Positions 10,908 through 25,626 of a DNA stretch of 64,000 nucleotides are shown piece after piece. The position numbers and the translations under genes were made by a program. This DNA is from Zea mays. Its lineage: Eukaryota; Streptophyta; Magnoliopsida; Poales; Poaceae. How positions within the stretch are numbered: position 1 is the first letter of the stretch; each line of letters opens with the position of its first letter. The stretch spans positions 140,145,982 through 140,209,981 of the forward strand of contig NC_050097.1 in NCBI RefSeq assembly GCF_902167145.1, read 5' to 3'. Under the pieces are notes generated by a model. It worked only from the letters and a program-made list of their open reading frames with translations. It did not search any database and was not told the DNA's origin.

Positions 10908-11513
10908 TATATAACCTCATTTAATTTCCATCTTTTAAGTTGTCTGTAGAGATATTACATTTATTAAGGGTGTGTTTGGTTGAGGAGTGGAGGGAAATGA
11001 AGCGTCTTCATTCTAGTTTTTGGATGTTTGATTTCCAAATAGAAATTTACTATAAATAGTTGGAGGGATCCCGTTCCACAAAAATAGTCGGATGTGAACG
11101 CTCTCTCGGACGTAAGCTCTCCTCCCTCTTCTTCCTTAAGAGATTTGATTTAGAACCACATTATTCTATAGATACAGTCTTCTATTGCTTTTATATTTGG
11201 AAAACTAGTTTATGGGCTCTAGATTAGTAGATTGTACACGTTCTAATTCTTACCAGACGTGGACTCTTGCGTGATTTGCCATTTACCGAAGTAGAAAAGT
11301 ATATAAAATAGAAATAGTTAAAATAAAAAGGAAAAACAATGGAGACATCGTCGTTGTCTCCTCCGTCCCTCCTTCCTGGTCACCATGGACAATTCCGATA
11401 CGACCTAGCTGCACAACGACAGCCCCCGCATTTCCCTTCTCCCAATCCTCTCCTCACCAATACCTTTTGCCCATTCCCAACCTCGATTCGGAATCAAAAG
11501 GCAGATATTTGAG
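10908..11513. other. Distal upstream region of the kinase gene
   Basis: AT-rich DNA with no convincing gene. At about 10968 a GGGTGTGTTTGGTTGAGGAG sequence resembles the inverted-repeat end of the MITE at 16122 and is probably a decayed MITE end. A short open frame of 57 codons starts at 11339 and stops at 11512. It is serine- and proline-rich and has no recognisable domain. Confidence 0.5.
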
Positions 11514-11654
11514 CTTTCAGGCATGTTTGGTTTATTACCTCAATTGCCACATTTTGTATAACTTTTTTTTGTCTAAAATTAGTTATTCAATTTAAATAAC
11601 TAAACTTAGACAAAGTGTGGTACATTTAAGCCACAAACCAAACATGTCTGAAAG
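11514..11654. mobile_element. Foldback MITE upstream of the kinase gene
   Basis: The ends CTTTCAGGCATGTTTGGTTT and AAACCAAACATGTCTGAAAG are inverted repeats with one mismatch over 20 bp. The inner parts also pair (CCACATTTTGT with ACAAAGTGTGG, and TTAGTTATT with AATAACTAA), so nearly the whole 141 bp can form a hairpin. It codes for nothing. No clear target duplication is visible, so the superfamily is left open. Confidence 0.8.
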
Positions 11655-11667
11655 TCCCAGTAATTCT

Positions 11668-11676
11668 TATAAAAAA
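11668..11676 (+). promoter_or_regulatory. Candidate TATA box of the kinase gene
   Basis: TATAAAAAA lies 555 bp before the start codon and 14 bp after the MITE. From here to the start codon there is no upstream ATG, as expected of a long 5' leader. The leader is rich in CT tracts (11750-12180). Another start site further downstream is possible. Confidence 0.4.
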
Positions 11677-12222
11677 TATGGGTGGAGCCATCACCCACGC
11701 CCCCAAGATCCTGTCCACGCCGGATAGATAGAAGAGGCTAACCTTTACCTCCCGCTTGCTCCCCCCTTTTATTTTGGCAGGATTGCACATCTTCCCCAAG
11801 TAACACCTGACAAAGGGCGAGGAGAGCATAGATTTCTTCTTTCCCTTGCCGTTGCCGCTTCCGTTTCTCGCTTCCATTCCTCTCTGCTCGTGGGTTTGTC
11901 GAAGATAAACCTCGCATAAAGCTTCGTTCGTCGGCTTTTGGTATCAATCGGCAGGGCTCCCCCGTTTCCTCTCTCCAAGATCTTCCCCCCTTTTCTTCTG
12001 TCTCCAACCCGCGGAAATCCTTGGAGGAGTTGCGGAAATTTGTAGCAAGAGGTGGGCTTCTTTTCCCTTTTGACCGGTTCTTGATCACCGTCTCCTCAAA
12101 TTTCTCACATTTTTCTCCGTTTTTCCGGTTTCTTGACCAAGGACAGGTTTTCCTTTCCAGCTTTCCTGCTGCGGCGGCCTCCGCACGGTTTTTGATCCGG
12201 GGAGCGCACCTGGGGCGCGCCA

Positions 12223-15848
<3,626 letters not shown>

Positions 15849-16121
15849 CGCGTTACTGGAAGGCCTTGTCAGGTACATTCCCATGGCATCTGAAGTTTTT
15901 GGATGCGTTGTCGATCTGCTGGCCTATTCTGAGATGTTGAGTGGTTATCCTGTGGTATTACTAAGATGCTGGACAATTTTCGTAGTGCTGGTGGTATCCT
16001 CTAGAGAAGAGGGATGGCTGGCACAATGTGGCTACTATCGCCAACTGCTTTTGTATGTGTAACTATCGATGTAGATTGACTATGGTCTAAACATCAGTTT
16101 AGTTGATATTTCGTTCTCTAA
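15849..16121 (+). other. 3' untranslated and flanking region of the kinase gene
   Basis: This starts after the TAG at 15846-15848. The sequence is unremarkable, with no clear AATAAA signal. A GTCAG-GTACAT context at about 15868-15876 could act as a splice donor in the 3' UTR. The end of the transcript cannot be placed from sequence alone. Confidence 0.45.
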
Positions 16122-16451
16122 GGTAGTGTTTGGTTGAAGAGCCAAGTAGAACGGAGCCGTTATGTCCCAGTTTTGTTGCTGTTTGGTTACAAAGTAACTA
16201 GAACGGAATAACTCCAATTAGGGAATATTCTCCTCAGATCCGGAACCATTCCGCTCCAAAAAAACAACCGGACGGAGCCGCTCCGTTCCCATCCCGCTCT
16301 CACAGTCACGCTCCGTTCCGTTCACTCTGCAACCAAACAAAAAATAGAGCCGCTCCGTTCCAGATTACCAAACACAGAACAGAGCGGCTCCGTTCATAGA
16401 ATCAGGGATGAAACAGTTCCGTTCTACTTGGCTCCTCAACCAAACATTACC
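16122..16451. mobile_element. MITE with long terminal inverted repeats downstream of the kinase gene
   Basis: The left end GGTAGTGTTTGGTTGAAGAG and the inverted right end GGTAATGTTTGGTTGAGGAG match over about 36 bp with three differences. The interior repeats the motif CGGAGCCGCTCCGTTCC in both directions. It is about 330 bp and non-coding. The flanking trinucleotides are TAA and TAT, so a TWA-type (PIF/Harbinger) duplication is possible but not clean. Confidence 0.75.
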
Positions 16452-16509
16452 TATATATATATATTCTTTCTAACTTAACCATCAATATCTATAATTATAG
16501 GGTGTTTGT

Positions 16510-16554
16510 TTGAGATTATAATCTGGTTAGATTATAATCATAAACAAACACCTC
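16510..16554. repeat. Short foldback element
   Basis: GGTGTTTGTTTGAGATTATAATCT is followed within a few bases by its near-perfect inverse (AGATTATAATCATAAACAAACACC). It looks like a MITE reduced to its two ends, and the exact borders are uncertain by a few bases. Confidence 0.65.
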
Positions 16555-16555
16555 C

Positions 16556-17449
16556 ATAATATCGATTGATGACACTGGATTAACTTTTCTAAATAATTTA
16601 TTGTCAAAACTACTACGATTTATACAACTCTTTTCATTTGTGGTAACATATTTTTATAGATAGTGTTAGTCAAAGTTAAACGAATTTTTTTTTGGACAAA
16701 CGTAGATGGACTTGTCACTCGTACTTGTGCTCGGACTCTGGGAGGAATATGCGTCCGCCCGCCCACCCATCTGTCTGTCTGAACAATAACAAAAAAAAAG
16801 GAAAAATGGTATGTCTAGATGAATCAGATATATAATATAAAATAATTAGTTTCAATTATCATGTGCATTTTTTTTAAAAAAAAGGATTGGAGTACCACTG
16901 GGCATAAGATGCAACTGATATGTGTGTCAATTGTACAAAATACAGTGGGCGTGTAGTTATATGCCTCCACCGTCACTTTTTTCTAACGAGTTTTTTTGAG
17001 AATCTTGTTGTAGCGAGAATCTAACTATAAAAAGAATCTGTGTACAGAGAGTTTAGGGTTTAGGGTATATGAAGTGATAAATTACTTCTATCATGATTAC
17101 TCGGCCGATTGTGTTTTCACGTTTATTAGGACGATATTCACCAAAATGATTCTCATAGAAGCGGGCTCTGAGCATTTGGCAATCTGTAATAGCTTCTAGT
17201 GGCCACAATCAGCAAAAAAGCTGAAACAAATAGATCCTTAACGTTCATCTAGTTCAATTTAAAAACAAATCCTACCTCAAATGTTCTTGTTTTTTCATCC
17301 ATACTACCAAGCTATCATGATTGTTTAGAGTCTATAGTTGACGGTCACCGTCAGTTCATAATAGCTTTCTTATAGTTTACAACTATAATTAGATTTTCAA
17401 AAATATAAAGTTGAACTAAACAGACCATAAGAAGCTTTGAAAGCTCTCT
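16556..17449. other. Intergenic region after the kinase gene
   Basis: AT-rich DNA without a supported gene. It contains a two-copy plant-telomere-like motif (GTTTAGGGTTTAGGG, 17051-17065), homopolymer runs, and fragments that resemble decayed MITE ends. Confidence 0.5.
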
Positions 17450-18094
17450 TGTGGGTTTTGGTGGTTTGGATGATAACTCAATTAAAGGACTGGCATATGT
17501 GTTAAGTGTTGGACAGATGCTTAGTATAAAATCTTATAAAGTTCAACACAAGTGTTAAAGAGTGATGGTCCAAAGGCTGAGTTGATTATGATTGTGGACA
17601 TCACAAGTGAAGGAGAACATTACTTATGTGAGACTTAGTGTGCATATCTTGAAGACAATTGGTCAAGCTAAGGATGGAGGCAAGAAGAGCTTCGAGGTAC
17701 CGAGTGCACATGAGAAGGTCAAGGAGGCCGAGGAACCCAAAGCCAGGGGTGAAGAAGACTTGCAAAGTCAAGGATTGATCGAGTTGACAAAAGATATGGT
17801 GCATTGAGAATCACTATATAAGGACATGACTTACAACCAATGAGGTAATATCTATAATTATGTGGTGTAAGTCATAAAGCTCAAGATCAAGCTCAAGACA
17901 CGGAGTAAGGTCACTAGAAGGAGTAGTGTCAAAGCTAGAACCTGGAAGCAACCCAAAAGAGCTAAGTTTACTTTGACCCTGAGTTTAGGTTGTTACTGTG
18001 TCTGGATATGTTCTATGTGATCTATGCAAGGTGTTCGAGCTCATAGATTGCAATCTGGATCAAGTCTTGGAAACTTAGAATTTTGGAGTCCAAT
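17450..18094 (+). repeat. Probable copia-type LTR remnant
   Basis: It begins TGTGGGTTTTGGTGGTTTGGATGATAAC, a start style common to copia LTRs, and has a TATATAAGG box at about 17814-17822. It breaks off where a gypsy LTR starts at 18095. About 100 bp before 18991 may be its continuation. Neither a matching partner LTR nor coding sequence is visible, and the short frames in it (for example 17592-17807) have no recognisable domain. Confidence 0.5.
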
Positions 18095-18890
18095 TGTGGG
18101 GGACAGATATCCCCCGGGTCCACTAGAAGGCGAAAACCCTGCTTGGGGCCACAAGCCAGTCGCCCCGCAAGGTCGCCGCATCATGGGCTGGGCAAAGACC
18201 CCAAGAAGGCAATGGGCTCACGTCTGGATCGTTCGCGGGATTAGGCATGATCCCGTGGAAGCTGTTTGTTTTTCCCGCGCCCGACATACTCAAATACCGG
18301 GGATAGCTCGGAACGGAGCCACCGGGTTTTCCTCAGGATAAGCAAAGTTTGTTCGCTATTAGCTAGGAGATAAGCTGGAAGAGTGTGATCAGCATGTGCG
18401 CAGGGAGCGCCCTACGGTCTTGTATATAAGGCCTAGGGAGAACCCCATCATTTTCATCTCATTAGCACCTCTCCATTCAGGAGACACCACTTGTAAACAC
18501 ACCATACATACAAATCCACCCTAGGAAGTAGGGTATTACGCCCCTCAAAGCGCCCTGAACCTGCAGAAAATTGCCCGACTCTCTCTTCCTCGTGTCCATG
18601 GCACGAACCATTGAGTTACGATCTATGACATCGTCCTACCCGAAAGCACCACGAGGGTACCCCTGGGTGTGCGGTCGGACACTAAACACCGACAGCTGGC
18701 GCGCCAGGTAGGGGGTGTGTCGTTGATCAAAGCTAACTCCATGGCCATCGTCTTCAAGAACAAGATCGCTCTCAGCCTAGGAGCTATGTTCCGCTTCGGA
18801 ACCATCTCATGCATAGCGGACATATAGGGAACTCTGCACCGCGTAGCAGATACGCCCAAGAAGAGACCCACCGCGTAGAGAGAAGGAATT
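18095..18890 (+). mobile_element. Truncated gypsy element: 5' LTR plus start of internal region
   Basis: A 600-bp LTR runs from TGTGGGGGACAGATATC (18095) to ACACCGACA (18694). It has a TATATAAGG box at about 18422-18430. It is followed by a primer site CTGGCGCGCCAGGTAGGGGG (18696-18715), the same type as in the Huck-like element. Only about 190 bp of internal sequence remain before unrelated DNA, so the rest of the element is deleted. Confidence 0.78.
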
Positions 18891-19496
18891 GACCGGATTA
18901 GTATGCTAGATAGTTGTACTATAAAGAGGTATCAATGGCTTTGGTCTGTGTAAAACTTAGTGCCTCATAGAGCATCCAATAGTTGCATTTTGTCGGGGAC
19001 CATAATTAGGGGTACCCTCAAGGCTCCTAATTCTCAGCTGGTAACCCCCATCAGCACAAAGCTGCAAAGGCCTGATGGGTGCGATTAAGTCAGGGATCAG
19101 TCCATTCGAGGGACTCGATCACGCCTCGCTCGAGCCTAGCCTCGGACAAGGGCAGCCGACCCCGGAGGATTTTTGTCTCGCCCGAGGCCCCCCTCCCGCG
19201 GCGAACATATTTCCGGCTCGCCCGAGGCCCTGTCTTCGCCAAGAAGCAACCCTGACCAAATCACCGCACCGACCGACCAAATCGCAGGAGCATTTAATGC
19301 AAAGGTGGCCTGACACCTTTATCCTGACGCGCGCTTCCCAGCCGGCAGAGCCGAAGTGACCGCCGTCACTTCGCCGCTCCACTAACCGGCCTGACAGAAA
19401 GACAGCGCCGCCTGCGCCGCTCCGACTGCGGTGCCACTTGACAGAGTGAGGCTGACAGGCAGTCAGGCCCGGTCGCAGGCACCATAGGAAGCTCCG

Positions 19497-19960
19497 CTTC
19501 GCCCGACCCAGGGCTCGGACTCGGGCTAAGCCCCGGAAGACGGCGAACTCCGCTCCGCCCGATCCAAGGCTCGGACTCGGGCTAAGCCCCGGAAGACGGC
19601 GAACTCCGCTCCACCCGACCTAGGGCTCGGACTCGGGCTAAGTCCCGGAAGACGACAAACTCCGCTCCGCCCGACCCAGGGCTCGGACTCGGGCTAAGCC
19701 CCGGAAGACGGCGAACTCCGCTCCGCCCGACCCAGGGCTCGGACTTGGGCTAAGCCTCGGAAGACGGCGAACTCCGCTCCGCCCGACCCAGGGCTCGGAC
19801 TCGGGCTAAGCCTTGGAAGACGACGAACTCCGCTCCGCCCGACCCAGGGCTCGGACTCGGGCTAAGCCCCGGAAGACGACGAACTCTGCTCCGCTCGACC
19901 TAGGGCTCGGACTCGGGCTCAACCCCAGAAGACGACGAACTCCGCTTCGCCCGACCCCAG
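19497..19960 (+). repeat. 56-bp tandem array in the Huck-like 5' LTR
   Basis: CGAACTCCGCTCCGCCCGAC recurs with a 56-bp period (for example 19544 and 19600), with scattered substitutions. The same array is in the 3' LTR at about 41237-41700, so it existed before insertion. Confidence 0.9.
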
Positions 19961-20158
19961 GGCTCGGACTCCGCCCTGTCCTCAGCCGATGGTCTCCGCC
20001 TCGCCCGAACCAGGGGCTCGGACTCGACCTCGGCCACGGAAGACAGACTCGACCTCGGCTTCGGAGGAACTTCCACATCGCCCAACCTAGGGCGCAGACC
20101 AGCCACGTCGACAGGAGGCGCCATCATCACCCTACCCCAAGCTGACTCGGGCCATGGG

Positions 20159-20163
20159 GAACA
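20159..20163. repeat. Left target-site duplication of the Opie-like element (GAACA)
   Basis: It matches 29678-29682 exactly, and joining the flanks reproduces the sequence of the other Huck LTR at this point. Confidence 0.97.
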
Positions 20164-21484
20164 TGATAGTCGCCTAGAGGGGGGGTGAATAGGGCGAAAC
20201 TGAAATTTACAAATATAAACACAACTACAAGCCGGGGTTAGCGTTAGTAATAATAAATGAGTCCGCAAGAGAGGGCGCAAAACAAATCGCAAGCAAATAA
20301 GGAGAGTGACACGCGGATTTGTTTTACCGAGGTTCGGTTCTCGCAAACCTACTCCCCGTTGAGGAGGCCACAAAGGCCGGGTCTCTTTCAACCCTTCCCT
20401 CTCTCAAACGGTCCCTCGGACCGAGTGAGCTTTCCTTCTTCTCAATCAACCGGGAACAAAACTTCCCCGCAAGGGCCACCACACAATCGGTGCCTCTTGC
20501 CTCGGTTACAATTGAGTGTTGATCACAAGAGCAAAGGAGAAAGAAAGAATGCGATCCAAGCGCAAGAGCTCAAAAGAACACGGCAAATCTCTCTCGCTAG
20601 TCACTAAAGGCTTGAGTGGAATTGGAGAGGATTTGATCTCTTTGTATGGGTCTAGAATTGAATGCCTAGCTCTTGTAAGTGGTTAGAAGTTGGAAAACTT
20701 GGATGGCAATGAATGTGGGGTGGTTGGGGTATTTATAGCCCCAACCACCAAAGGTGACCGTTGGCTGGAGGCGTCTGCTCGATGGCGCACCGGACAGTCC
20801 GGTGCACACCGGACAGTCCGGTGCCCCTGCCACGTCATCACTGCCGTTGGATTCTAGCCGTTGGAGCTTCTGACTTGTGGGCCTGCCTGGGTGTCCGGTG
20901 CACACCGGACATGTACTGTTTGATGTCCGGTGCACCGGCATGGGCGATTCTGACTTTTGCGCGCGCTGCGCGCGCATTTAATGCACCGCAGGGAGCCGTT
21001 GGCGCCGCAGGGAGCCGTTGCTCCGCTGGCACACCGGACAGTCCGGTGTACACCGGACAGTCCGGTGAATTATAGCGGAGCGGCTGCCGCGCGAACCCGA
21101 GGCTAGCGAGTTCAGGAGGCCGAGCTTCCTTGGAGCACCGGACATGTCCGGTGCACACCGGACAGTCCGGTGAATTATAGCGCGCCGGCTTCCGAGAAAT
21201 CCCGAGGGTGAAGAGTTTGAGTCTGAGTCCCCTGGTGCACCGGACAGGTACTGTTCACTGTCCGGTGGCACACCGGACAGTCCGGTGCGCCAGACCAGGG
21301 GTGCCCTCGGTTGCCCCTTTGCTCCTTTATTGAATCCAACACTTGATCTTTTTATTGGCTAGATGTGAACCTTTTGCACCTGTATAACTTATACACTAGA
21401 GCAACTAGTCAGTCCAATATTTGTGTTGGGCAATTCAACCACCAAAATTATTTAGGAACTAGGTGTAAGCCTAATTCCCTTTCA
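20164..21484 (-). repeat. 3' LTR of the young Opie-like element
   Basis: 1321 bp. In element orientation it runs from TGAAAGGGAATTAGG to CGACTATCA. Palindromic blocks of CACCGGACAGTCCGGTG lie at about 20787-20826, 20891-20935, 21031-21072, 21136-21176 and 21236-21287. A TATA box on the minus strand (plus-strand GGTATTTATAGCCCC) is at about 20728-20742. Confidence 0.95.
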
Positions 21485-22364
21485 ATCTCCCCCTTTTTGG
21501 TGATTGATGCCAACACAAACCAAAGCAAATGTAGAAGTGCATAATTGAACTAGTTTGCATAATGTAAGTGAAAAGGTTACTTGGAATTGAGCCAGTATAA
21601 CTACTTACAAGATATGCAAGGAATGTTTCTTTCTTATATAACATTTTGGACCACGTTTGCACCACATGTTTTGTTTTTGCAAATTCTTTTTGTAAATCCA
21701 TTTCAAAGATCTTTTGCAAATAGTCAAAGGTACATGAATAAGAGTTTGCAAAGCATTTTCAAGATTTGAAATTGTCTCCCCTTATTTTAAATGCTTTTCC
21801 TTTGACTAAACAAAACTCCCCCTAAATGAGATCCACCTCTTAGTGTTCAAGAGGGTTTTGATATACCATTTTTGAAATACTACTTTCTCCCCCTTTTGAA
21901 CACAATAGGATACCAAATGATAAAGACTTTTGGAAAGCACTAAGTTTTTGAATTTGGTGGTGGTGGTGCGGTCCTTTTGCTTTGGGCTCATTTCTCCCCC
22001 TTTTTGGCATGAATCGCCAAAAACGGAATCATTAGAGCCCTCTAAGTGCTATCTTCCCCTTTGGTCATAAAATAAATGAGTTAAGATTATACCAAAGATG
22101 AAGTCCTTTTGCGTTTGAGCTTTTACTCTCTCCCCCAAGGATGAAGTCCTTTTCCTTGATGCTCATTTCTCCCCCAAAGACGAGAGAGTTGCTCGGAGTG
22201 ATGGCGAAGCATGAGTTACGGAGTGGAAGCCTTTGTCTTCGCCGAAGACTCCAATTCCCTTTCAATATACCTATGACTTGGTTTGAAATCGACTTGAAAA
22301 CACATTAGTCATAGCATATAAAAGAGATATGATCAAAGGTATTTAAATGAGCTATGTGTGCAAG
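21485..22364 (-). other. Sirevirus 3' spacer with polypurine tract cluster
   Basis: No gene. On the minus strand, GGGGGAG-type tracts recur at 21485-21502 (next to the LTR), about 21816, 21887, 21995, 22132 and 22170. Small frames in this stretch are not supported. Confidence 0.85.
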
Positions 22365-25300
22365 CTAGCAAAAGAAATTTCTAGAATCAAGAATATTGAG
22401 CTCATGCCTAAGTCTGGTAAAAGATTGTTCATCAAGTGGCTTGGTAAAGATATCGGCTAATTGATCTTTAGTATTAATGTAAGAAATCTCGATATCCCCC
22501 TTTTGTTGGTGATCCCTAAGAAAATGATACCGAATGGCTATGTGCTTAGTGCGGCTATGCTCGACGGGATTGTCGGCCATCTTAATTGCACTCTCATTAT
22601 CACATAGCAAAGGGACTTTGGTTAATTTGTAACCGTAGTCCCGCAGGGTTTGCCTCATCCAAAGCAATTGCGCGCAACAATGTCCTGCGGCAATGTACTC
22701 GGCTTCGGCGGTGGAAAGAGCGACCGAATTTTGCTTCTTTGAAGCCCAAGACACCAAGGATCTTCCCAAGAACTGGCAAGTCCCCGATGTGCTCTTCCTA
22801 TTGATTTTCCACCCCGCCCAATCGGCATCCGAATAACCAATCAAATCAAACGTGGATCCCCGAGGGTACCAAAGCCCAAACTTAGGTGTGTAAGCCAAAT
22901 ATCTCAAGATTCGTTTTACGGCCGTAAGGTGTGATTCCTTAGGGTCGGCTTGAAATCTTGCACACATGCAAACGGAAAGCATAATGTCCGGTCGAGATGC
23001 ACATAAATAAAGCAATGAACCAATCATCGACCGGTATACCTTTTGATCCACGGACTTACCTCCCGTGTCGAGATCGAGATGCCCATTAGTTCCCATGGGT
23101 GTCTTGATGGGTTTGGCATCCTTCATCCCAAACTTAGCAAGAATGTCTTGAGTGTACTTCGTTTGGCTAATGAAGGTGCCCTCTTGGAGTTGCTTGACTT
23201 GGAATCCTAGAAAATACTTCAACTCCCCCATCATCGACATCTCGAATTTCTGTGTCATGATCCTACTAAACTCTTCACATGTAGACTCGTTAGTAGACCC
23301 AAATATAATATCATCAACATAAATTTGGCATACAAACAAGTCATTTTCAAGAGTTTTAGTAAAGAGTGTAGGATCGGCCTTGCCGACTTTGAAGCCATTA
23401 GCAATAAGGAAATCTCTAAGGCATTCATACCATGCTCTTGGGGCTTGCTTGAGCCCATAAAGCGCCTTAGAGAGCCTATAGACATGATTAGGATACTCAC
23501 TGTCTTCAAAGCCGGGAGGTTGCTCAACATAGACCTCTTCCTTGATTGGTCCATTGAGGAAGGCACTCTTCACGTCCATTTGATAAAGCTTGAAGCCATG
23601 GTAAGTAGCATAGGCTAATAATATGCGAATTGACTCAAGCCTAGCTACGGGTGCATAGGTTTCACCAAAATCCAAACCTTCGACTTGTGAATACCCTTTG
23701 GCCACGAGTCGAGCTTTGTTCCTTGTCACCACACCATGCTCATCTTGCTTGTTGCGGAAGACCCATTTGGTTCCTACAACATTTTGGTTAGGACGTGGAA
23801 CTAAATGCCATACCTCGTTCCTCGTGAAATTGTTGAGCTCCTCTTGCATCGCCATCACCCAATCCGAATCTTGAAGTGCTTCCTCTACCCTGTGTGGCTC
23901 AATAGAGGAAACAAACGAGTAATGTTCACAAAAGTGTGCAACCCGAGATCGAGTAGTTACCCCCTTATGAATGTCGCCGAGGATGGTGTCGACGGGGTGA
24001 TCTCGTTGGATTGCTTGGTGGACTCTTGGGTGTGGCGGTTTTGGTTCTTCCTCATCCTCCTTTTCTTGATCATTTGCATCTCCCCCTTGATCATTGCCGT
24101 CATCTTGAGGTGGCTCATCTTCTTGATTTTGCCCTTCATCAACTTGAGCCTCATCCTCATTTTGAGTTGGTGGAGATGCTTGCGTGGAGGAGGATGGTTG
24201 ATCTTGTGTACTTGGAGGCTCTTCGGATTCCTTAGGACACACATCCCCGATGGACATGTTCCTTAGTGCGATGCATGGAGCCTGTTCTTCACCTATCTCA
24301 TCAAGATCAACTTGCTCTACTTGAGAGCCGTTAGTTTCATCAAACACAACGTCACAAGAGACTTCAACTAGTCCAGTGGACTTGTTAAAGACCCTATATG
24401 CCCTTGTGTTTGAATCATAACCAAGTAAAAAGCCTTCTACAGTTTTAGGAGCAAATTTAGATTTTCTACCTCTTTTAATAAGAATGAAGCATTTGCTACC
24501 AAAAACTCTAAAATATGAAATGTTGGGCTTTTTACCGGTTAGGAGTTCATATGATGTCTTCTTGAGGATTCGGTGAAGATATAACCGGTTGATGGCGTAG
24601 CAGGCGGTGTTGACCGCTTCGGCCCAAAACCGGTCCGGTGTCTTGTACTCATCAAGCATGGTTCTTGCCATGTCCAATAGAGTTCGATTCTTCCTCTCTA
24701 CTACACCGTTTTGTTGTGGCGTGTAGGGAGAAGAGAACTCATGCTTGATGCCCTCCTCCTCAAGGAAGCTTTCAATTTGAGAGTTCTTGAACTCCGTCCC
24801 ATTGTCGCTTCTTATTTTCTTGATTCTTAAGCCGAACTCATTTTGAGCTCGTCTCAAGAATCCCTTTAAGGTCTCTTGGGTTTGAGATTTTTCCTGTAAA
24901 AAGAATACCCAAGTGAAGCGAGAATAATCATCCACAATAACTAGACAGTACTTACTCCCGCCGATGCTTATGTAAGCGATCGGGCCGAATAGATCCATGT
25001 GTAGGAGCTCCAGTGGCCTGTCAGTCGTCATTATGTTCTTGTGTGGATGATGAGTGCCAACTTGCTTCCCTGCTTGGCATGCGCTACAAATCCTGTCTTT
25101 CTCAAAATGAACATTGGTTAGTCCTAAAATGTGCTCTCCCTTTAGAAGCTTATGAAGATTCTTCATCCCAACATGGGCTAGTCGGCGGTGCCAGAGCCAA
25201 CCCATGTTAGTCTTAGCAATTAAACATGTGTCGAGCTCAGCTCTATCAAAATCTACTAAGTATAGCTGACCCTCTAACACACCTTTAAATGCTATTGAAT

Positions 25301-25610
25301 CATCACTTCTTCTAAAGACAGTGACACCTATATCAGTAAAAAGACAGTTGTAGCCCATTTGACATAATTGGGAAACAGAAAGCAAGTTGTAATCTAATGA
25401 ATCAACAAGAAAAACATTGGAAATGGAATGGTCAGGTGAAATAGCAATTTTACCCAAACCTTTGACCAACCCTTGATTTCCATCCCCAAATGTGATAGCT
25501 CGTTGGGGATCTTTGTTTTTCTCATATGAGGAGAACATCCTTTTCTCCCCGGTCATGTGGTTTGTGCACCCGCTGTCGAGTATCCAACTTGAGCCCCCGG
25601 ATGCATAAAC
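22365..25610 (-). CDS. Sirevirus Pol polyprotein (protease, integrase, reverse transcriptase, RNase H), intact
   Basis: Open from position 25610 (directly after a TAG in the same frame) to the stop at 22365, about 1081 codons. The first ATG is at 25556, but the protease motif DSGCTNH lies upstream of it, so translation must enter before that ATG. Domains in order: aspartic protease, GAG-pre-integrase with LAHVGMKNL and a CxxC, integrase core with DLFGP, SDNGTEF (about 24789-24809) and NGVVERKN, an acidic Q/D/E-rich linker, reverse transcriptase with YVDD (23310-23321), and RNase H with [10 protein letters not shown]. No lesion is seen. It lies 13 nt downstream of the gag stop in a different frame, so a splice, a bypass or re-initiation would be needed to express it. 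It makes the enzymes of the virus-like particle. Confidence 0.95.
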   Translation of the reverse strand, partial: VYASGGSSWILDSGCTNHMTGEKRMFSSYEKNKDPQRAITFGDGNQGLVKGLGKIAISPDHSISNVFLVDSLDYNLLSVSQLCQMGYNCLFTDIGVTVFRRSDDSIAFKGVLEGQLYLVDFDRAELDTCLIAKTNMGWLWHRRLAHVGMKNLHKLLKGEHILGLTNVHFEKDRICSACQAGKQVGTHHPHKNIMTTDRPLELLHMDLFGPIAYISIGGSKYCLVIVDDYSRFTWVFFLQEKSQTQETLKGFLRRAQNEFGLRIKKIRSDNGTEFKNSQIESFLEEEGIKHEFSSPYTPQQNGVVERKNRTLLDMARTMLDEYKTPDRFWAEAVNTACYAINRLYLHRILKKTSYELLTGKKPNISYFRVFGSKCFILIKRGRKSKFAPKTVEGFLLGYDSNTRAYRVFNKSTGLVEVSCDVVFDETNGSQVEQVDLDEIGEEQAPCIALRNMSIGDVCPKESEEPPSTQDQPSSSTQASPPTQNEDEAQVDEGQNQEDEPPQDDGNDQGGDANDQEKEDEEEPKPPHPRVHQAIQRDHPVDTILGDIHKGVTTRSRVAHFCEHYSFVSSIEPHRVEEALQDSDWVMAMQEELNNFTRNEVWHLVPRPNQNVVGTKWVFRNKQDEHGVVTRNKARLVAKGYSQVEGLDFGETYAPVARLESIRILLAYATYHGFKLYQMDVKSAFLNGPIKEEVYVEQPPGFEDSEYPNHVYRLSKALYGLKQAPRAWYECLRDFLIANGFKVGKADPTLFTKTLENDLFVCQIYVDDIIFGSTNESTCEEFSRIMTQKFEMSMMGELKYFLGFQVKQLQEGTFISQTKYTQDILAKFGMKDAKPIKTPMGTNGHLDLDTGGKSVDQKVYRSMIGSLLYLCASRPDIMLSVCMCARFQADPKESHLTAVKRILRYLAYTPKFGLWYPRGSTFDLIGYSDADWAGWKINRKSTSGTCQFLGRSLVSWASKKQNSVALSTAEAEYIAAGHCCAQLLWMRQTLRDYGYKLTKVPLLCDNESAIKMADNPVEHSRTKHIAIRYHFLRDHQQKGDIEISYINTKDQLADIFTKPLDEQSFTRLRHELNILDSRNFFC

Positions 25611-25626
25611 CTACAAAACAAATTTA
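25611..25626 (-). promoter_or_regulatory. Gag/Pol junction with two stops and a splice-acceptor-like sequence
   Basis: Reading the minus strand: gag stop TAA (25626-25624), ten bases ATTTGTTTTG, then TAG (25613-25611) in the pol frame, then GTTTATGC opening pol. TTTGTTTTGTAG/G fits a 3' splice site. The older element at 55316-64000 has the same arrangement. Confidence 0.6.

Larger units (their letters stand above)
18991..20163 (+). repeat. Huck-like 5' LTR, first part
   Basis: It contains the LTR start and an array of about eight 56-bp units (19497-19960) built on CCGACCCAGGGCTCGGACTC. It ends at the left copy of the GAACA duplication (20159-20163) made by the Opie-like insertion. Open frames here (19813-20145 and its antisense partner) come from the array. 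Confidence 0.88.

Noticed and set aside
11339..11512. 57-codon ORF upstream of the kinase gene, ending just before the MITE
   Set aside because: It is short and low in complexity, has no recognisable domain, and probably lies upstream of the transcript.
17051..17065. Telomere-like GTTTAGGGTTTAGGG
   Set aside because: Only two units; too short to indicate an interstitial telomere or a functional telo-box without promoter context.
18696..18715. tRNA-like sequences near LTRs (also 30299-30316, 43690-43702, 45794-45810)
   Set aside because: They match only tRNA 3' ends and lie directly after LTRs, so they are primer sites and not tRNA genes.
19813..20391. ORFs of 90-163 codons in the Huck-like LTR
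   Set aside because: Produced by the 56-bp array, and one of them crosses the Opie insertion border.
20787..21287. Regularly repeated palindromes that could suggest a CRISPR-like array
   Set aside because: The spacing is irregular, they lie within LTRs of a plant retroelement, and there are no spacers or cas genes.
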